A DNA stretch of 5,589 bases, from contig DVJG01000073.1 of NCBI GenBank assembly GCA_018710805.1, positions 1 through 5,589 of the forward strand, given 5' to 3'. The notes under the pieces were generated by a model. It saw nothing but the letters and a program-made list of their open reading frames with translations. It made no database searches and had not been told where the DNA came from. The translations under genes and the position numbers were made by a program. Source of the DNA: Candidatus Faecousia faecipullorum (GTDB lineage Bacteria; Bacillota; Clostridia; Oscillospirales; Oscillospiraceae). Below, piece after piece: positions 1-5,553 of this stretch (positions within the stretch are counted from its first letter, which is position 1; every line of letters begins with the position of its first letter).

Positions 1-761
1 TCCCAGGAAAGCTCCACGGATTCGGGGGCAGCCAGGCCCAGGCTGTGCAAAAGCGCAACCTGAGAGAACACCTCTCCGGGCGTTCCGTCGGCGGCAACTT
101 TTCCCTTATGGAGGACCACCACCCGCTGGGCTTTGGCAGCCTCTTCCATGTGGTGGGTAATGAGCACCACGGTGATGCCTTTTTCCCGGCTGAGAGAGGC
201 AATGGTATCGATAACCTCCCGGCAGCCCTTGGGGTCCAGCATGGCGGTGGGCTCGTCCAGGACAATACACTTAGGCTCCATGGCAATAACCCCTGCAATG
301 GCAATGCGTTGCTTCTGTCCGCCGGACAGAAGGTGGGGTGCGTGCTCCCGGTAGTCGTACATTCCAACCTGCTTTAAGGCATTATTGACCCTGCGGCGGA
401 TTTCCGGAGCCGCAACACCCAGGTTCTCCGGGCCAAAGGCCACATCTTCCTCCACCACGTTGGCAACAATCTGGTTATCCGGGTTTTGGAACACCATGCC
501 CACCCGTCTGCGGACGGAAAGAATGCGCTCAGGATTGGAGGTGTCGATGCCGGATACATAGACCTTTCCCCCGGTAGGAAGCAGAATGGCGTTAAAATGT
601 TTGGCAAGGGTAGACTTTCCACAGCCGTTGGCGCCTAAAATGGCCACGAAGCTCCCCTGCTCCACGGTGAGGTTCAGGTCCTCAAAGATGGGCAGCTCCG
701 GCTGATTTTCCACGGCCGGGTAGGCGTAGGCCAAATGCTCTACGGAGATGATGTCTTCCAT
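1..761 (-). CDS. ecfA1: EcfA1 ATPase of an ECF vitamin transporter, C-terminus cut off by the window
   Basis: ATP-binding subunit that powers an energy-coupling-factor transporter at the inner face of the membrane, working with EcfA2, EcfT and exchangeable substrate-binding S components for vitamins or metals. The 253 visible residues, starting MEDIISVEHL, show the full ABC set: Walker A GANGCGKST (43-51), Q-loop in FQNPDNQ (91-97, typical of EcfA1), signature LSGGQKQR (145-152), Walker B IVLDEPT (166-172), D-loop MLD (174-176) and switch histidine in ITHH (201-204). Family members are about 280 aa, so roughly 30 residues lie outside the window. The start is supported by GAGGGG seven bases upstream, inside the end of the methyltransferase gene. 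The two genes are 4 nt apart, so translational coupling is likely. The substrate cannot be read from the ATPase. EcfA2 and EcfT would be expected next, beyond the left edge. The ATPase call is firm; the choice of EcfA1 over EcfA2 rests on the Q-loop motif and general similarity. Confidence 0.93.
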   Translation of the reverse strand, partial: MEDIISVEHLAYAYPAVENQPELPIFEDLNLTVEQGSFVAILGANGCGKSTLAKHFNAILLPTGGKVYVSGIDTSNPERILSVRRRVGMVFQNPDNQIVANVVEEDVAFGPENLGVAAPEIRRRVNNALKQVGMYDYREHAPHLLSGGQKQRIAIAGVIAMEPKCIVLDEPTAMLDPKGCREVIDTIASLSREKGITVVLITHHMEEAAKAQRVVVLHKGKVAADGTPGEVFSQVALLHSLGLAAPESVELSW

Positions 762-765
762 ATAA

Positions 766-1638
766 TCACCCCTCAGCCGTCCAACGGCCTGTGGCGCCGC
801 AGGGCAGAATGCGCCCGCTCTCTTTCACGGGCAGACCCAGCTCCCCTGCCTCGGTGTGGCCGCCGAACTTGGGGCAGAACACCACGTCGGAGGCGTAGGA
901 CACAGCGGAAGGGGCAAGGCCCGTGGTATAGGAATTGATAATGACAAACAGCGGGTCATCAGAGAGAACCTTGGCGGTCTCCTGGAGGAAGGGGAAAAAG
1001 CTGGTTTCCATCTTCCAGATCTCGCCGCTGGGTCCCCGGCCATAGCTGGGCGGGTCCATGATAATGCCGTCATATTTTCGGCCCCGGCGAATCTCCCGCT
1101 GAATGAATTTGGCACAGTCGTCTACCATCCAGTGGATGGGCTTATCCTGCAGGCCTGAGGCAATGGCGTTTTCCTTGGCCCAGGCCACCATGCCCTTGGA
1201 AGCATCCACATGGAAGACCTCCGCACCTCCCGCCGCGGCGGCCAGGGTGGCGCCGCCGGAATAGGCAAAGAGGTTCAAAACCCGAATGGGCCGTCCTGCG
1301 TTTTTCACTTTGTCCCGGATAAAGTCCCAGTTGGCGGCCTGCTCCGGAAACACGCCTGTGTGCTTAAAGTTCATGGGCTTGACATTGAAGGTCAAATAAT
1401 CCTTATATCGGATCTGCCACCGTTCGGGAAGCTTATGGTCGCTCCAGTGGCCGCCGCCTGTATTGGAGCGGACGTAGCGGGCATCGTAACGCTTCCACTG
1501 AGGGGCATTTTTCGGGGTATTCCAAATCACCTGGGGGTCCGGACGGACCAAGATATACTTTCCCCATCGCTCCAAACGCTCCCCATCGGAAGCGTCCAGA
1601 ACCTCATAATCTTTCCACCCATCGGAAATCCAAAGCAT
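766..1638 (-). CDS. Class I SAM-dependent methyltransferase, RlmI/RlmK-like (COG1092 type)
   Basis: Predicted cytoplasmic methyltransferase of 290 aa, probably acting on RNA (23S rRNA is the usual target of characterised relatives). The N-terminal part (about 1-105) contains conserved-looking stretches DYEVLDASDGERLERWG (10-26) and FKHTGVFPEQAANW (91-104), which I associate with the clostridial and bacillar members of this family. The Rossmann fold follows: motif I VLNLFAYSGG (120-129), acidic SAM-ribose residue D145 in HVDAS, and motif IV DPPSYGRGP (195-203). There is no obvious N-terminal PUA domain as in E. coli RlmI. The region after motif IV reads INSYTTG and lacks the Cys pair of RlmI-type m5C enzymes, so a cytosine-C5 activity is doubtful and the target base is unknown. 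The start is supported by AGGAG seven bases upstream. The gene lies 29 nt after the PBP stop codon and 4 nt before ecfA1, in one operon. The superfamily is sure; the substrate is not. Confidence 0.88.
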   Translation of the reverse strand: MLWISDGWKDYEVLDASDGERLERWGKYILVRPDPQVIWNTPKNAPQWKRYDARYVRSNTGGGHWSDHKLPERWQIRYKDYLTFNVKPMNFKHTGVFPEQAANWDFIRDKVKNAGRPIRVLNLFAYSGGATLAAAAGGAEVFHVDASKGMVAWAKENAIASGLQDKPIHWMVDDCAKFIQREIRRGRKYDGIIMDPPSYGRGPSGEIWKMETSFFPFLQETAKVLSDDPLFVIINSYTTGLAPSAVSYASDVVFCPKFGGHTEAGELGLPVKESGRILPCGATGRWTAEG

Positions 1639-1667
1639 TGGGTTTTCTCCTATTCTTTCTAGTTTGC

Positions 1668-4394
1668 TCAGCCCCAGAAGCCGTCGTCGCCCATGTCCGC
1701 GCCGCCGCCGTCAGGGAAGTAATCGCCTTCATCGTCTCCCTCCCCTTCCGGGTCAATCCAGGCTCCGGAACCATGAAGGGGACACATGACATAGGGCGCT
1801 ACCACGTCAAAATTGGCATTGCCGCTGAAGCCATGCCAGCCTTCTTCGCCCAGATAATAGACATAGCCATCCATTTTGTACATATCCTGCAGGCCACAGT
1901 TGGCGGCATCCCGAATCTCCTGAATCTCCTCAGGCGTCATACGGACCAGCGCCCGGCTTCCCACCTCGGCGTCGGGATAGGAAGAGCAGTATTCCGTGGC
2001 AACGCCGCCGCCAGTAATGCAATAATCTACCATAATATGCTTATCGCAGGTTTCCGTAGGCCCGTCACCGGGGTAGACATTTGCATAGACCGTCCGGTCT
2101 CCCCGAGGATCGGCATGACAGGCGGGACCGGCCAGCTTGCCGGAATCCAGGCAGACGGCAATGCTTTGGAAGTGACTGCCGTCATACAGCGCTTGATTGT
2201 TCAGGCCCTCGTGGATGGGCTGCATGACCTTCTTCCACAGAACTGCGGCAGGGTTGCCGCCGGCAACACGAATCTGTTCCGGCTGGTCGTAGCCCACCCA
2301 AACTGCGGCGGTATAGTGACTGGTGTAGCCCGCGAACCAGCGGTCCCGGTTGGAGGAGGTAGTACCCGTCTTACCGGCAATGGACTGGCCCGGGAAAACT
2401 GCCGCACCACCTGTGCCGTAGTTGGCGGCGTTATAGAGGCAGTAGTTCATATAGTCCACAGACTTTTGGCTCAGGATGTTCCGGGAGTCCTGGGTGTTGT
2501 CCACCACCAGCCGGCCATCGCTGTCATAGACCTTGGTATAGAGCCGGGGCTCCCGATAGGTGCCGCCGTTGGGGAAGGTGGCGAAGGATGCGGCAACCTC
2601 TTCCACCGTGGCGCCTACGGTAAGTGCGCCCAGGCCCAGAGGCGCCAGGGCGATATCGGATTTCACTTCACCATTTGCAGTGGTATAGTCTTCTACCAAG
2701 TGATTCAGGCCAAAGTTATACTTGGCAAAGGAGTAAGCATACTCCGTGCCAATGGTTTTCAGCACGTCCACCGATACGGCATTCAAGGACGAAGTAATGC
2801 CCTGAAGCACCGTGCGGCGGTAGTTGTAGACACGGCTGTCGTTTTTAGGCCAGTTGCCGTTATCATAGTTTTCCGGCATATCCCGCATGACCGTGGCCGG
2901 GGTGATCTTACCGGATTCAAAGCCGGGAGCGTAGATGGAAATGGGTTTCTGCACAGAACCTGTCTGGAGCTTCGCCTGGGTGGCCCGGTTATAGCCTAAG
3001 AAGGTTTTCTTTTCCCCCACGCCGCCTGCCAGGGCCACAACATCGCCTGTACGATTGTCGATGACCACGATGCTGGATTGGAGCTGCTGATTGGAATTGG
3101 TGGCAGGCAAATTGCTGACGTCGCCGTAGACTTGGTCCACCACACGCTGAATCTTCATGTCAAGAGGCGTGTAGATATGGTAGCCGCCTTTCTGGATACG
3201 TTCCAGATACAGGTCCCGTTCACTTTGTTCCATGGCGTCCCAGTCCTTGCCGTCCTGGGCGGCCAGATAGGAGGCAAAATCCAAAATGACTGCATCCACA
3301 TACCAGGAGTAGATATGCTGGGAGGCATTGATGGCAACAGAGGTCGCTGCACCGCATTGGGGGCAGTAGAAGGTCTCGCCGTCACCAGTAAAGTTACTGC
3401 GGGTGCCCTGATAGCCGCATTCCGGGTTTTCGCAGACGGTCCAGCGGTCGTTATCGTCGATGCCGTCCTTAAAGACCATCTCCTGGTCCACGGCTTCCTT
3501 GTACGCTTCCTCTGTGAGGTAGCCCTGCTCCTTCATCTGTTCCAGGACGTTTAGCTGGCGGTAGCGGTTTCGGCCTGCACCGTCCCGCTCCTCGCCCTTA
3601 TACATATACACGCTGTCGGAATAGGGGTTAAAGAGAGAGGGGTTATTCGTGATGCTGATCAGCGCCGCACATTCGGCAGGGGTAAGGGTCTGCAGCTCCT
3701 TGCCGAAATAAGCCGCCGCTGCACTCTTGACACCGTAGCAGCCCTTGCCCAGGTAAATACGGTTCAGGTACTGCTCCATGATGACGTCTTTGTCATAGTC
3801 CCGTTCAAACATCTGGGCACGGAATATCTCCATGACCTTTCGCTGGACCGTGACACTCTTTTCGTCGGTGATGTTTTTCACCAGCTGCTGGGTAATGGTT
3901 GAGCCGCCGAACTGTTCGGAGCCGCCAAAGAACATATTGAGGCAGGCCTTCACCGTGGTGATCCAGTCGACGCCCTGATGCTCGTAGAAACGCTTATCTT
4001 CAATTGCCACCGCCGCGTCAATGAGGGACTGGGGAATCTCATCCAAACTCGCCCACTGGCGGTCAATGGTGGTATAGATCTGCTGAAGCTGCTGGATATT
4101 TCCGCTGCTGTCCACATAGTAGATAAAGGAGGTCTCGGGGACCACATAGTCTTCCAGAGACCAGTTGGCAGCTTCCGTGAGGATGTCCTCCTGCAGGTAG
4201 TCGCCAAGGGTTCCCACAAACACCGTACCGCAGATGAGCACAATGAGAAGCACCGTAGCCGCCGCACCCACGGCGATTTTCAGTGCCGACCACGCAACGC
4301 TCACCACTGTAAAACAAAGCTTCAGGAGCCAATGGGGATTCCACTCCTGCCGCGGTCTGGGACCCCTGCGTCTCGTTTTCTTTTCTTCTGCCAT
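1668..4394 (-). CDS. Class A penicillin-binding protein (PBP1A type), peptidoglycan glycosyltransferase/transpeptidase
   Basis: Bifunctional cell-wall synthase of 908 aa that polymerises lipid II and cross-links stem peptides on the outer face of the membrane. It has a basic cytoplasmic N-terminus (1-25), a membrane anchor at about 40-63, and a GT51 glycosyltransferase domain with EDKRFYEHQG (132-141, catalytic E132), GGSTITQQ (163-170), RKVMEIF (185-191, second catalytic E189), the MEQYLNRIYLG stretch (206-216) and GVKSAAAAYFGK (221-232). The transpeptidase domain has nucleophile S480 in SVQK, S536-L-N538 and K675-T-G-T. Two oddities: a four-cysteine zinc-ribbon-like insertion between the domains (C321, C326, C344, C347), and a tail with seven cysteines (748-871) ending in about 28 acidic, glycine-rich residues. 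I chose the ATG at 4394 because GGAGG lies seven bases upstream and MAEEKKTRRR is a typical N-terminus. The in-frame extension to 4529 has no such site and overlaps the probable promoter. First gene of the operon with the methyltransferase and ecfA1. Confidence 0.95.
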   Translation of the reverse strand: MAEEKKTRRRGPRPRQEWNPHWLLKLCFTVVSVAWSALKIAVGAAATVLLIVLICGTVFVGTLGDYLQEDILTEAANWSLEDYVVPETSFIYYVDSSGNIQQLQQIYTTIDRQWASLDEIPQSLIDAAVAIEDKRFYEHQGVDWITTVKACLNMFFGGSEQFGGSTITQQLVKNITDEKSVTVQRKVMEIFRAQMFERDYDKDVIMEQYLNRIYLGKGCYGVKSAAAAYFGKELQTLTPAECAALISITNNPSLFNPYSDSVYMYKGEERDGAGRNRYRQLNVLEQMKEQGYLTEEAYKEAVDQEMVFKDGIDDNDRWTVCENPECGYQGTRSNFTGDGETFYCPQCGAATSVAINASQHIYSWYVDAVILDFASYLAAQDGKDWDAMEQSERDLYLERIQKGGYHIYTPLDMKIQRVVDQVYGDVSNLPATNSNQQLQSSIVVIDNRTGDVVALAGGVGEKKTFLGYNRATQAKLQTGSVQKPISIYAPGFESGKITPATVMRDMPENYDNGNWPKNDSRVYNYRRTVLQGITSSLNAVSVDVLKTIGTEYAYSFAKYNFGLNHLVEDYTTANGEVKSDIALAPLGLGALTVGATVEEVAASFATFPNGGTYREPRLYTKVYDSDGRLVVDNTQDSRNILSQKSVDYMNYCLYNAANYGTGGAAVFPGQSIAGKTGTTSSNRDRWFAGYTSHYTAAVWVGYDQPEQIRVAGGNPAAVLWKKVMQPIHEGLNNQALYDGSHFQSIAVCLDSGKLAGPACHADPRGDRTVYANVYPGDGPTETCDKHIMVDYCITGGGVATEYCSSYPDAEVGSRALVRMTPEEIQEIRDAANCGLQDMYKMDGYVYYLGEEGWHGFSGNANFDVVAPYVMCPLHGSGAWIDPEGEGDDEGDYFPDGGGADMGDDGFWG

Positions 4395-4401
4395 AGGGTA
4401 A

Positions 4402-4406
4402 CCTCC
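4402..4406 (-). promoter_or_regulatory. Ribosome binding site that fixes the PBP start
   Basis: On the minus strand this reads GGAGG, seven bases before the ATG at 4394. It decides between this start and in-frame start codons further upstream (up to 4529), which would lie in the leader and the -10 region. Confidence 0.85.
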
Positions 4407-4443
4407 AAAATACAAGCCACATGGGCTCAGAAATTCATTTGAC

Positions 4444-4467
4444 CTGCCAGCAGGAATCGGCTGGCAG
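4444..4467 (-). promoter_or_regulatory. Leader hairpin 2 of the PBP transcript
   Basis: Perfect 8-bp inverted repeat CTGCCAGC / GCTGGCAG (4444-4451 with 4460-4467) around an 8-nt loop, about 50 nt before the PBP start codon. No T-run follows on either strand, so it is not an intrinsic terminator. It could stabilise the mRNA or bind a regulator; no known riboswitch class is recognised. Confidence 0.5.
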
Positions 4468-4468
4468 A

Positions 4469-4490
4469 AGACTTCATGGGAATGAAGTTT
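4469..4490 (-). promoter_or_regulatory. Leader hairpin 1 of the PBP transcript
   Basis: Perfect 7-bp inverted repeat ACTTCAT / ATGAAGT (4471-4477 with 4482-4488) around a 4-nt loop, extendable to nine pairs with one G-T. It sits one base from the second hairpin, so the two would stack as a tandem structure in the 5' leader of the PBP mRNA. As a DNA palindrome it could instead be an operator about 35-50 bp downstream of the predicted transcription start. Confidence 0.45.
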
Positions 4491-4527
4491 ATGTGCGTCC
4501 ATTTGGGCATAGCAAAACACGTGTATC

Positions 4528-4538
4528 ATTATAGCATA
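4528..4538 (-). promoter_or_regulatory. Extended -10 promoter for the PBP-methyltransferase-ecfA1 operon
   Basis: On the minus strand this reads TATGCTATAAT: a perfect TATAAT preceded by the TRTGn element of Gram-positive extended -10 promoters. No good -35 box sits 16-18 bases upstream (TTTCGT or similar), as is common for this promoter class. The predicted start point is near 4521, giving a leader of about 125 nt that contains the two hairpins. Position and match are seen directly; function is inferred. Confidence 0.7.
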
Positions 4539-4626
4539 CCCAATTTCAAAACGAAAGCCCTATTTTATTAATAATCCTTGAAATTCAGGAGACAATAGGA
4601 ACAAACAGGCTGGGAGGCGCATAGAC

Positions 4627-4851
4627 TTGATTGGAAAACGAATGGCGAACGCGCTGTTGGCCCTGCTGGTCATTCTGGGCTCCTACAAAGGATATCTTGC
4701 CCTGTATGACCGGGGAAAAACGGAGCCGAAGCAGATTTTTCCTCGGCAGATCGACACCTTTCCCGAGGCGGACCAACTGGCACTGGAAAAAGGCATCGTG
4801 GTACGCAATGACCGGGACCTGGAAAAACTACTGGAGGATTACCTCTCTTGA
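4627..4851 (+). CDS. Small membrane-anchored protein resembling an isolated BofC C-terminal domain
   Basis: A 74-aa protein with a TTG start preceded by GGGAGG nine bases upstream. The alternative ATG at 4642 (residue 6) has only a weak site and would remove K4 and R5 ahead of the hydrophobic segment. Residues 7-20 are hydrophobic, a short anchor or uncleaved signal, and run directly into GYLALYDRG (22-30). The rest has the pattern I associate with BofC C-terminal domains: P-x-Q-I (34-37), a D-x-F-P-E-A-D-Q segment (43-50), KGIVV (55-59) and the ending LEKLLEDYLS (65-74). BofC of Bacillus is a forespore-derived inhibitor of the SpoIVB protease in sigma-K checkpoint signalling. Here only the small C-terminal domain remains, so transfer of that role is uncertain. 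It is read divergently from the PBP; no terminator follows. Codon use matches the neighbours, which supports a real gene. The family call is from memory of motifs, not a search. Confidence 0.72.
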   Translation: MIGKRMANALLALLVILGSYKGYLALYDRGKTEPKQIFPRQIDTFPEADQLALEKGIVVRNDRDLEKLLEDYLS

Positions 4852-4900
4852 GTGAATCCTTGCCGAAATTGTCCCTGGGAATTCTGTTCAATATTGCCTC

Positions 4901-4929
4901 TTGATTTTGTCTTCATGAGGCTGTAGAAT
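4901..4929 (+). promoter_or_regulatory. Sigma-A-type promoter for the DUF1292 gene
   Basis: TTGATT (4901-4906) and TAGAAT (4924-4929) are separated by exactly 17 bp, matching the housekeeping consensus at 4/6 and 5/6. The start point would be near 4936, giving a leader of about 90 nt before the ATG at 5028. It lies about 50 bp past the stop of the BofC-like gene, so the DUF1292 gene can be expressed independently. Confidence 0.65.
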
Positions 4930-4941
4930 AAAGGCATCCAC

Positions 4942-4985
4942 AAAGCTTCATGCATTTGAGCCACAACCCATAGGTATGAAGTTTT
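4942..4985 (+). promoter_or_regulatory. Hairpin in the DUF1292 leader
   Basis: AAAGCTTCAT (4942-4951) can pair with ATGAAGTTTT (4976-4985) over ten positions with one G-T pair, enclosing a 24-nt loop. It begins only a few bases after the predicted start point, so it would form the 5' end of the mRNA. It may be a stabilising or regulatory element. No known riboswitch is recognised, and chance pairing in an AT-rich stretch is possible. Confidence 0.35.
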
Positions 4986-5027
4986 GCTACATTCTTTTTG
5001 CACAGCATATTCCAGGGAGGAAACGAA

Positions 5028-5306
5028 ATGGAAGATCAATTTGGTTCCGACTTCATCACCATCTCCGACGAGGACGGCACAGAGTACGAGCTGGAGGTCC
5101 TCAGCACCCTGGAGTACAACGGAAGTTCCTATCTTGCTGTGGTTCCCGCCGGGGAAGATACAGAGGAACTGGAAGTGAGCATCCTCAAATCCATTGAAGA
5201 AGACGGAGAACCCATTCTCTGTGCCATTGAGGACGAAGAGGAGCTTCAAACCGTGTATGACCTTATCATGGATGCGTTATACGCGGAGGAAGATATGGAA
5301 GAATAA
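5028..5306 (+). CDS. DUF1292 family protein (YrzB-like)
   Basis: Small, strongly acidic cytoplasmic protein of 92 aa and unknown function. The family signature is clear: FITISDEDGTEYELEVL (9-25), then EYNGSSYLAVVP (29-40), a stretch of Asp and Glu, and VEDE-like AIEDEEEL near 70. In Firmicutes the family is known from the alaS-yrzL-ruvX-yrzB neighbourhood, but none of those partners is in this window. The ATG at 5028 is preceded by GGGAGG with a seven-base spacer. An in-frame ATG at 4998 has no ribosome site and would add ten residues that do not fit the family. It has its own promoter (4901-4929), and the next terminator is the one after the candidate RNA at 5520, so the two may share a transcript. 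The family call is firm; the function is not known. Confidence 0.92.
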   Translation: MEDQFGSDFITISDEDGTEYELEVLSTLEYNGSSYLAVVPAGEDTEELEVSILKSIEEDGEPILCAIEDEEELQTVYDLIMDALYAEEDMEE

Positions 5307-5324
5307 GGGCACTTGCCTTTATCT

Positions 5325-5526
5325 TTCCTGCTTGGTGCGTTGTGCGCCCTTTTGGACCCACATTTTTGAATTGGGACGTTAGACTTCCCTGCCTGTTTGC
5401 AGACCTCCCGCCCTGGCTCTGACCGTGGGCGGATGCTGGGAGCAGTAATGGTTGGGAGCGGCATCCCACCTGCCGTTTCGTGCAGGTCATAATTGGGCGT
5501 GTGACGGCTATAGCGGGTGCGCAGGG
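5325..5526 (+). ncRNA. Structured non-coding RNA, 6S RNA (ssrS) as leading candidate
   Basis: About 200 nt without a credible gene but rich in pairing, ending at a strong terminator. Outer stem: TTTCCTGC (5324-5331) with GCAGGGAG (5521-5528). Local hairpins: GGTGCG/TGCGCC (5334-5348, three-base loop); CCCGCCC with GGGCGG (within 5407-5432); a hairpin at 5450-5470; ACCTGC/GCAGGT (5468-5487). A long-range closing stem, a small hairpin on the 5' side just inside it and a GCTATAGC self-complementary piece (5507-5514) on the 3' side resemble the 6S layout of closing stem, central bubble and terminal stem. The 5' start CCTGCTTGGTGCGTTG recalls Bacillus 6S RNA, from memory. If it is 6S, it would bind sigma-A RNA polymerase and act as a promoter mimic in stationary phase. 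The 5' end is uncertain and no good promoter is seen just upstream, so processing from a DUF1292 transcript is possible. It could instead be another clostridial structured RNA or a long 3' untranslated region. Confidence 0.45.
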
Positions 5527-5553
5527 AGCTTCGGCTCCCTGCGTTTTTATTTT
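5520..5553 (+). terminator. Intrinsic terminator with TTCG tetraloop
   Basis: Ten-base-pair perfect stem CGCAGGGAGC / GCTCCCTGCG (5520-5529 with 5534-5543), TTCG loop (5530-5533) and the tract TTTTTATTTT (5544-5553). The T-run is on the plus strand only, so it ends plus-strand transcripts: the candidate RNA and probably read-through from the DUF1292 gene. Confidence 0.93.

Larger units (their letters stand above)
4395..4626. other. Divergent intergenic region between PBP and the BofC-like gene
   Basis: This 232-bp gap holds the PBP promoter, leader hairpins and ribosome site on the minus strand. For the plus strand I see only weak promoter candidates: an AT-rich stretch at 4561-4575 with TAATAA-like -10 sequences and TTCAAA at 4545-4550 as a poor -35. 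No clear sporulation sigma-factor site could be read, although one might be expected if the plus-strand gene is sporulation-related. Confidence 0.5.

Noticed and set aside
1638..2999. A 453-codon open frame on the plus strand opposite the PBP gene
   Set aside because: It has no ribosome site or recognisable domain, and lies wholly antisense to a PBP with all catalytic motifs. Long antisense frames are expected opposite GC-rich coding DNA.
4395..4529. 45-residue N-terminal extension of the PBP frame
   Set aside because: The extension covers the -10 box and leader hairpins, has no ribosome site, and its sequence is unlike a PBP N-terminus. The ATG at 4394 has GGAGG at ideal spacing.
4578..4606. 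TTGAAA at 4578-4583 as -35 box for the BofC-like gene
   Set aside because: The sequence 17 bp further on (ACAAAC) is not a plausible -10 box, so no promoter is claimed.
4852..4900. Possible terminator after the BofC-like gene (inverted AATT-containing sequence near 4866-4883)
   Set aside because: The pairing is short, leaves no proper loop and has no T-run after it.
4998..5027. Upstream in-frame ATG for the DUF1292 protein
   Set aside because: No ribosome site precedes it, and the added residues cover the real Shine-Dalgarno site at 5015-5020.
4839..5249. 136-codon minus-strand frame opposite the DUF1292 gene
   Set aside because: No recognisable domain, and the plus-strand DUF1292 gene has family motifs, a ribosome site and a promoter.
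5307..5520. T-box leader or common metabolite riboswitch (TPP, FMN, cobalamin, SAM, lysine)
   Set aside because: None of the signature sequences I looked for, such as the T-box GGTGGNACC stretch or the cobalamin and TPP cores, is present, and no gene starts directly downstream within the window.
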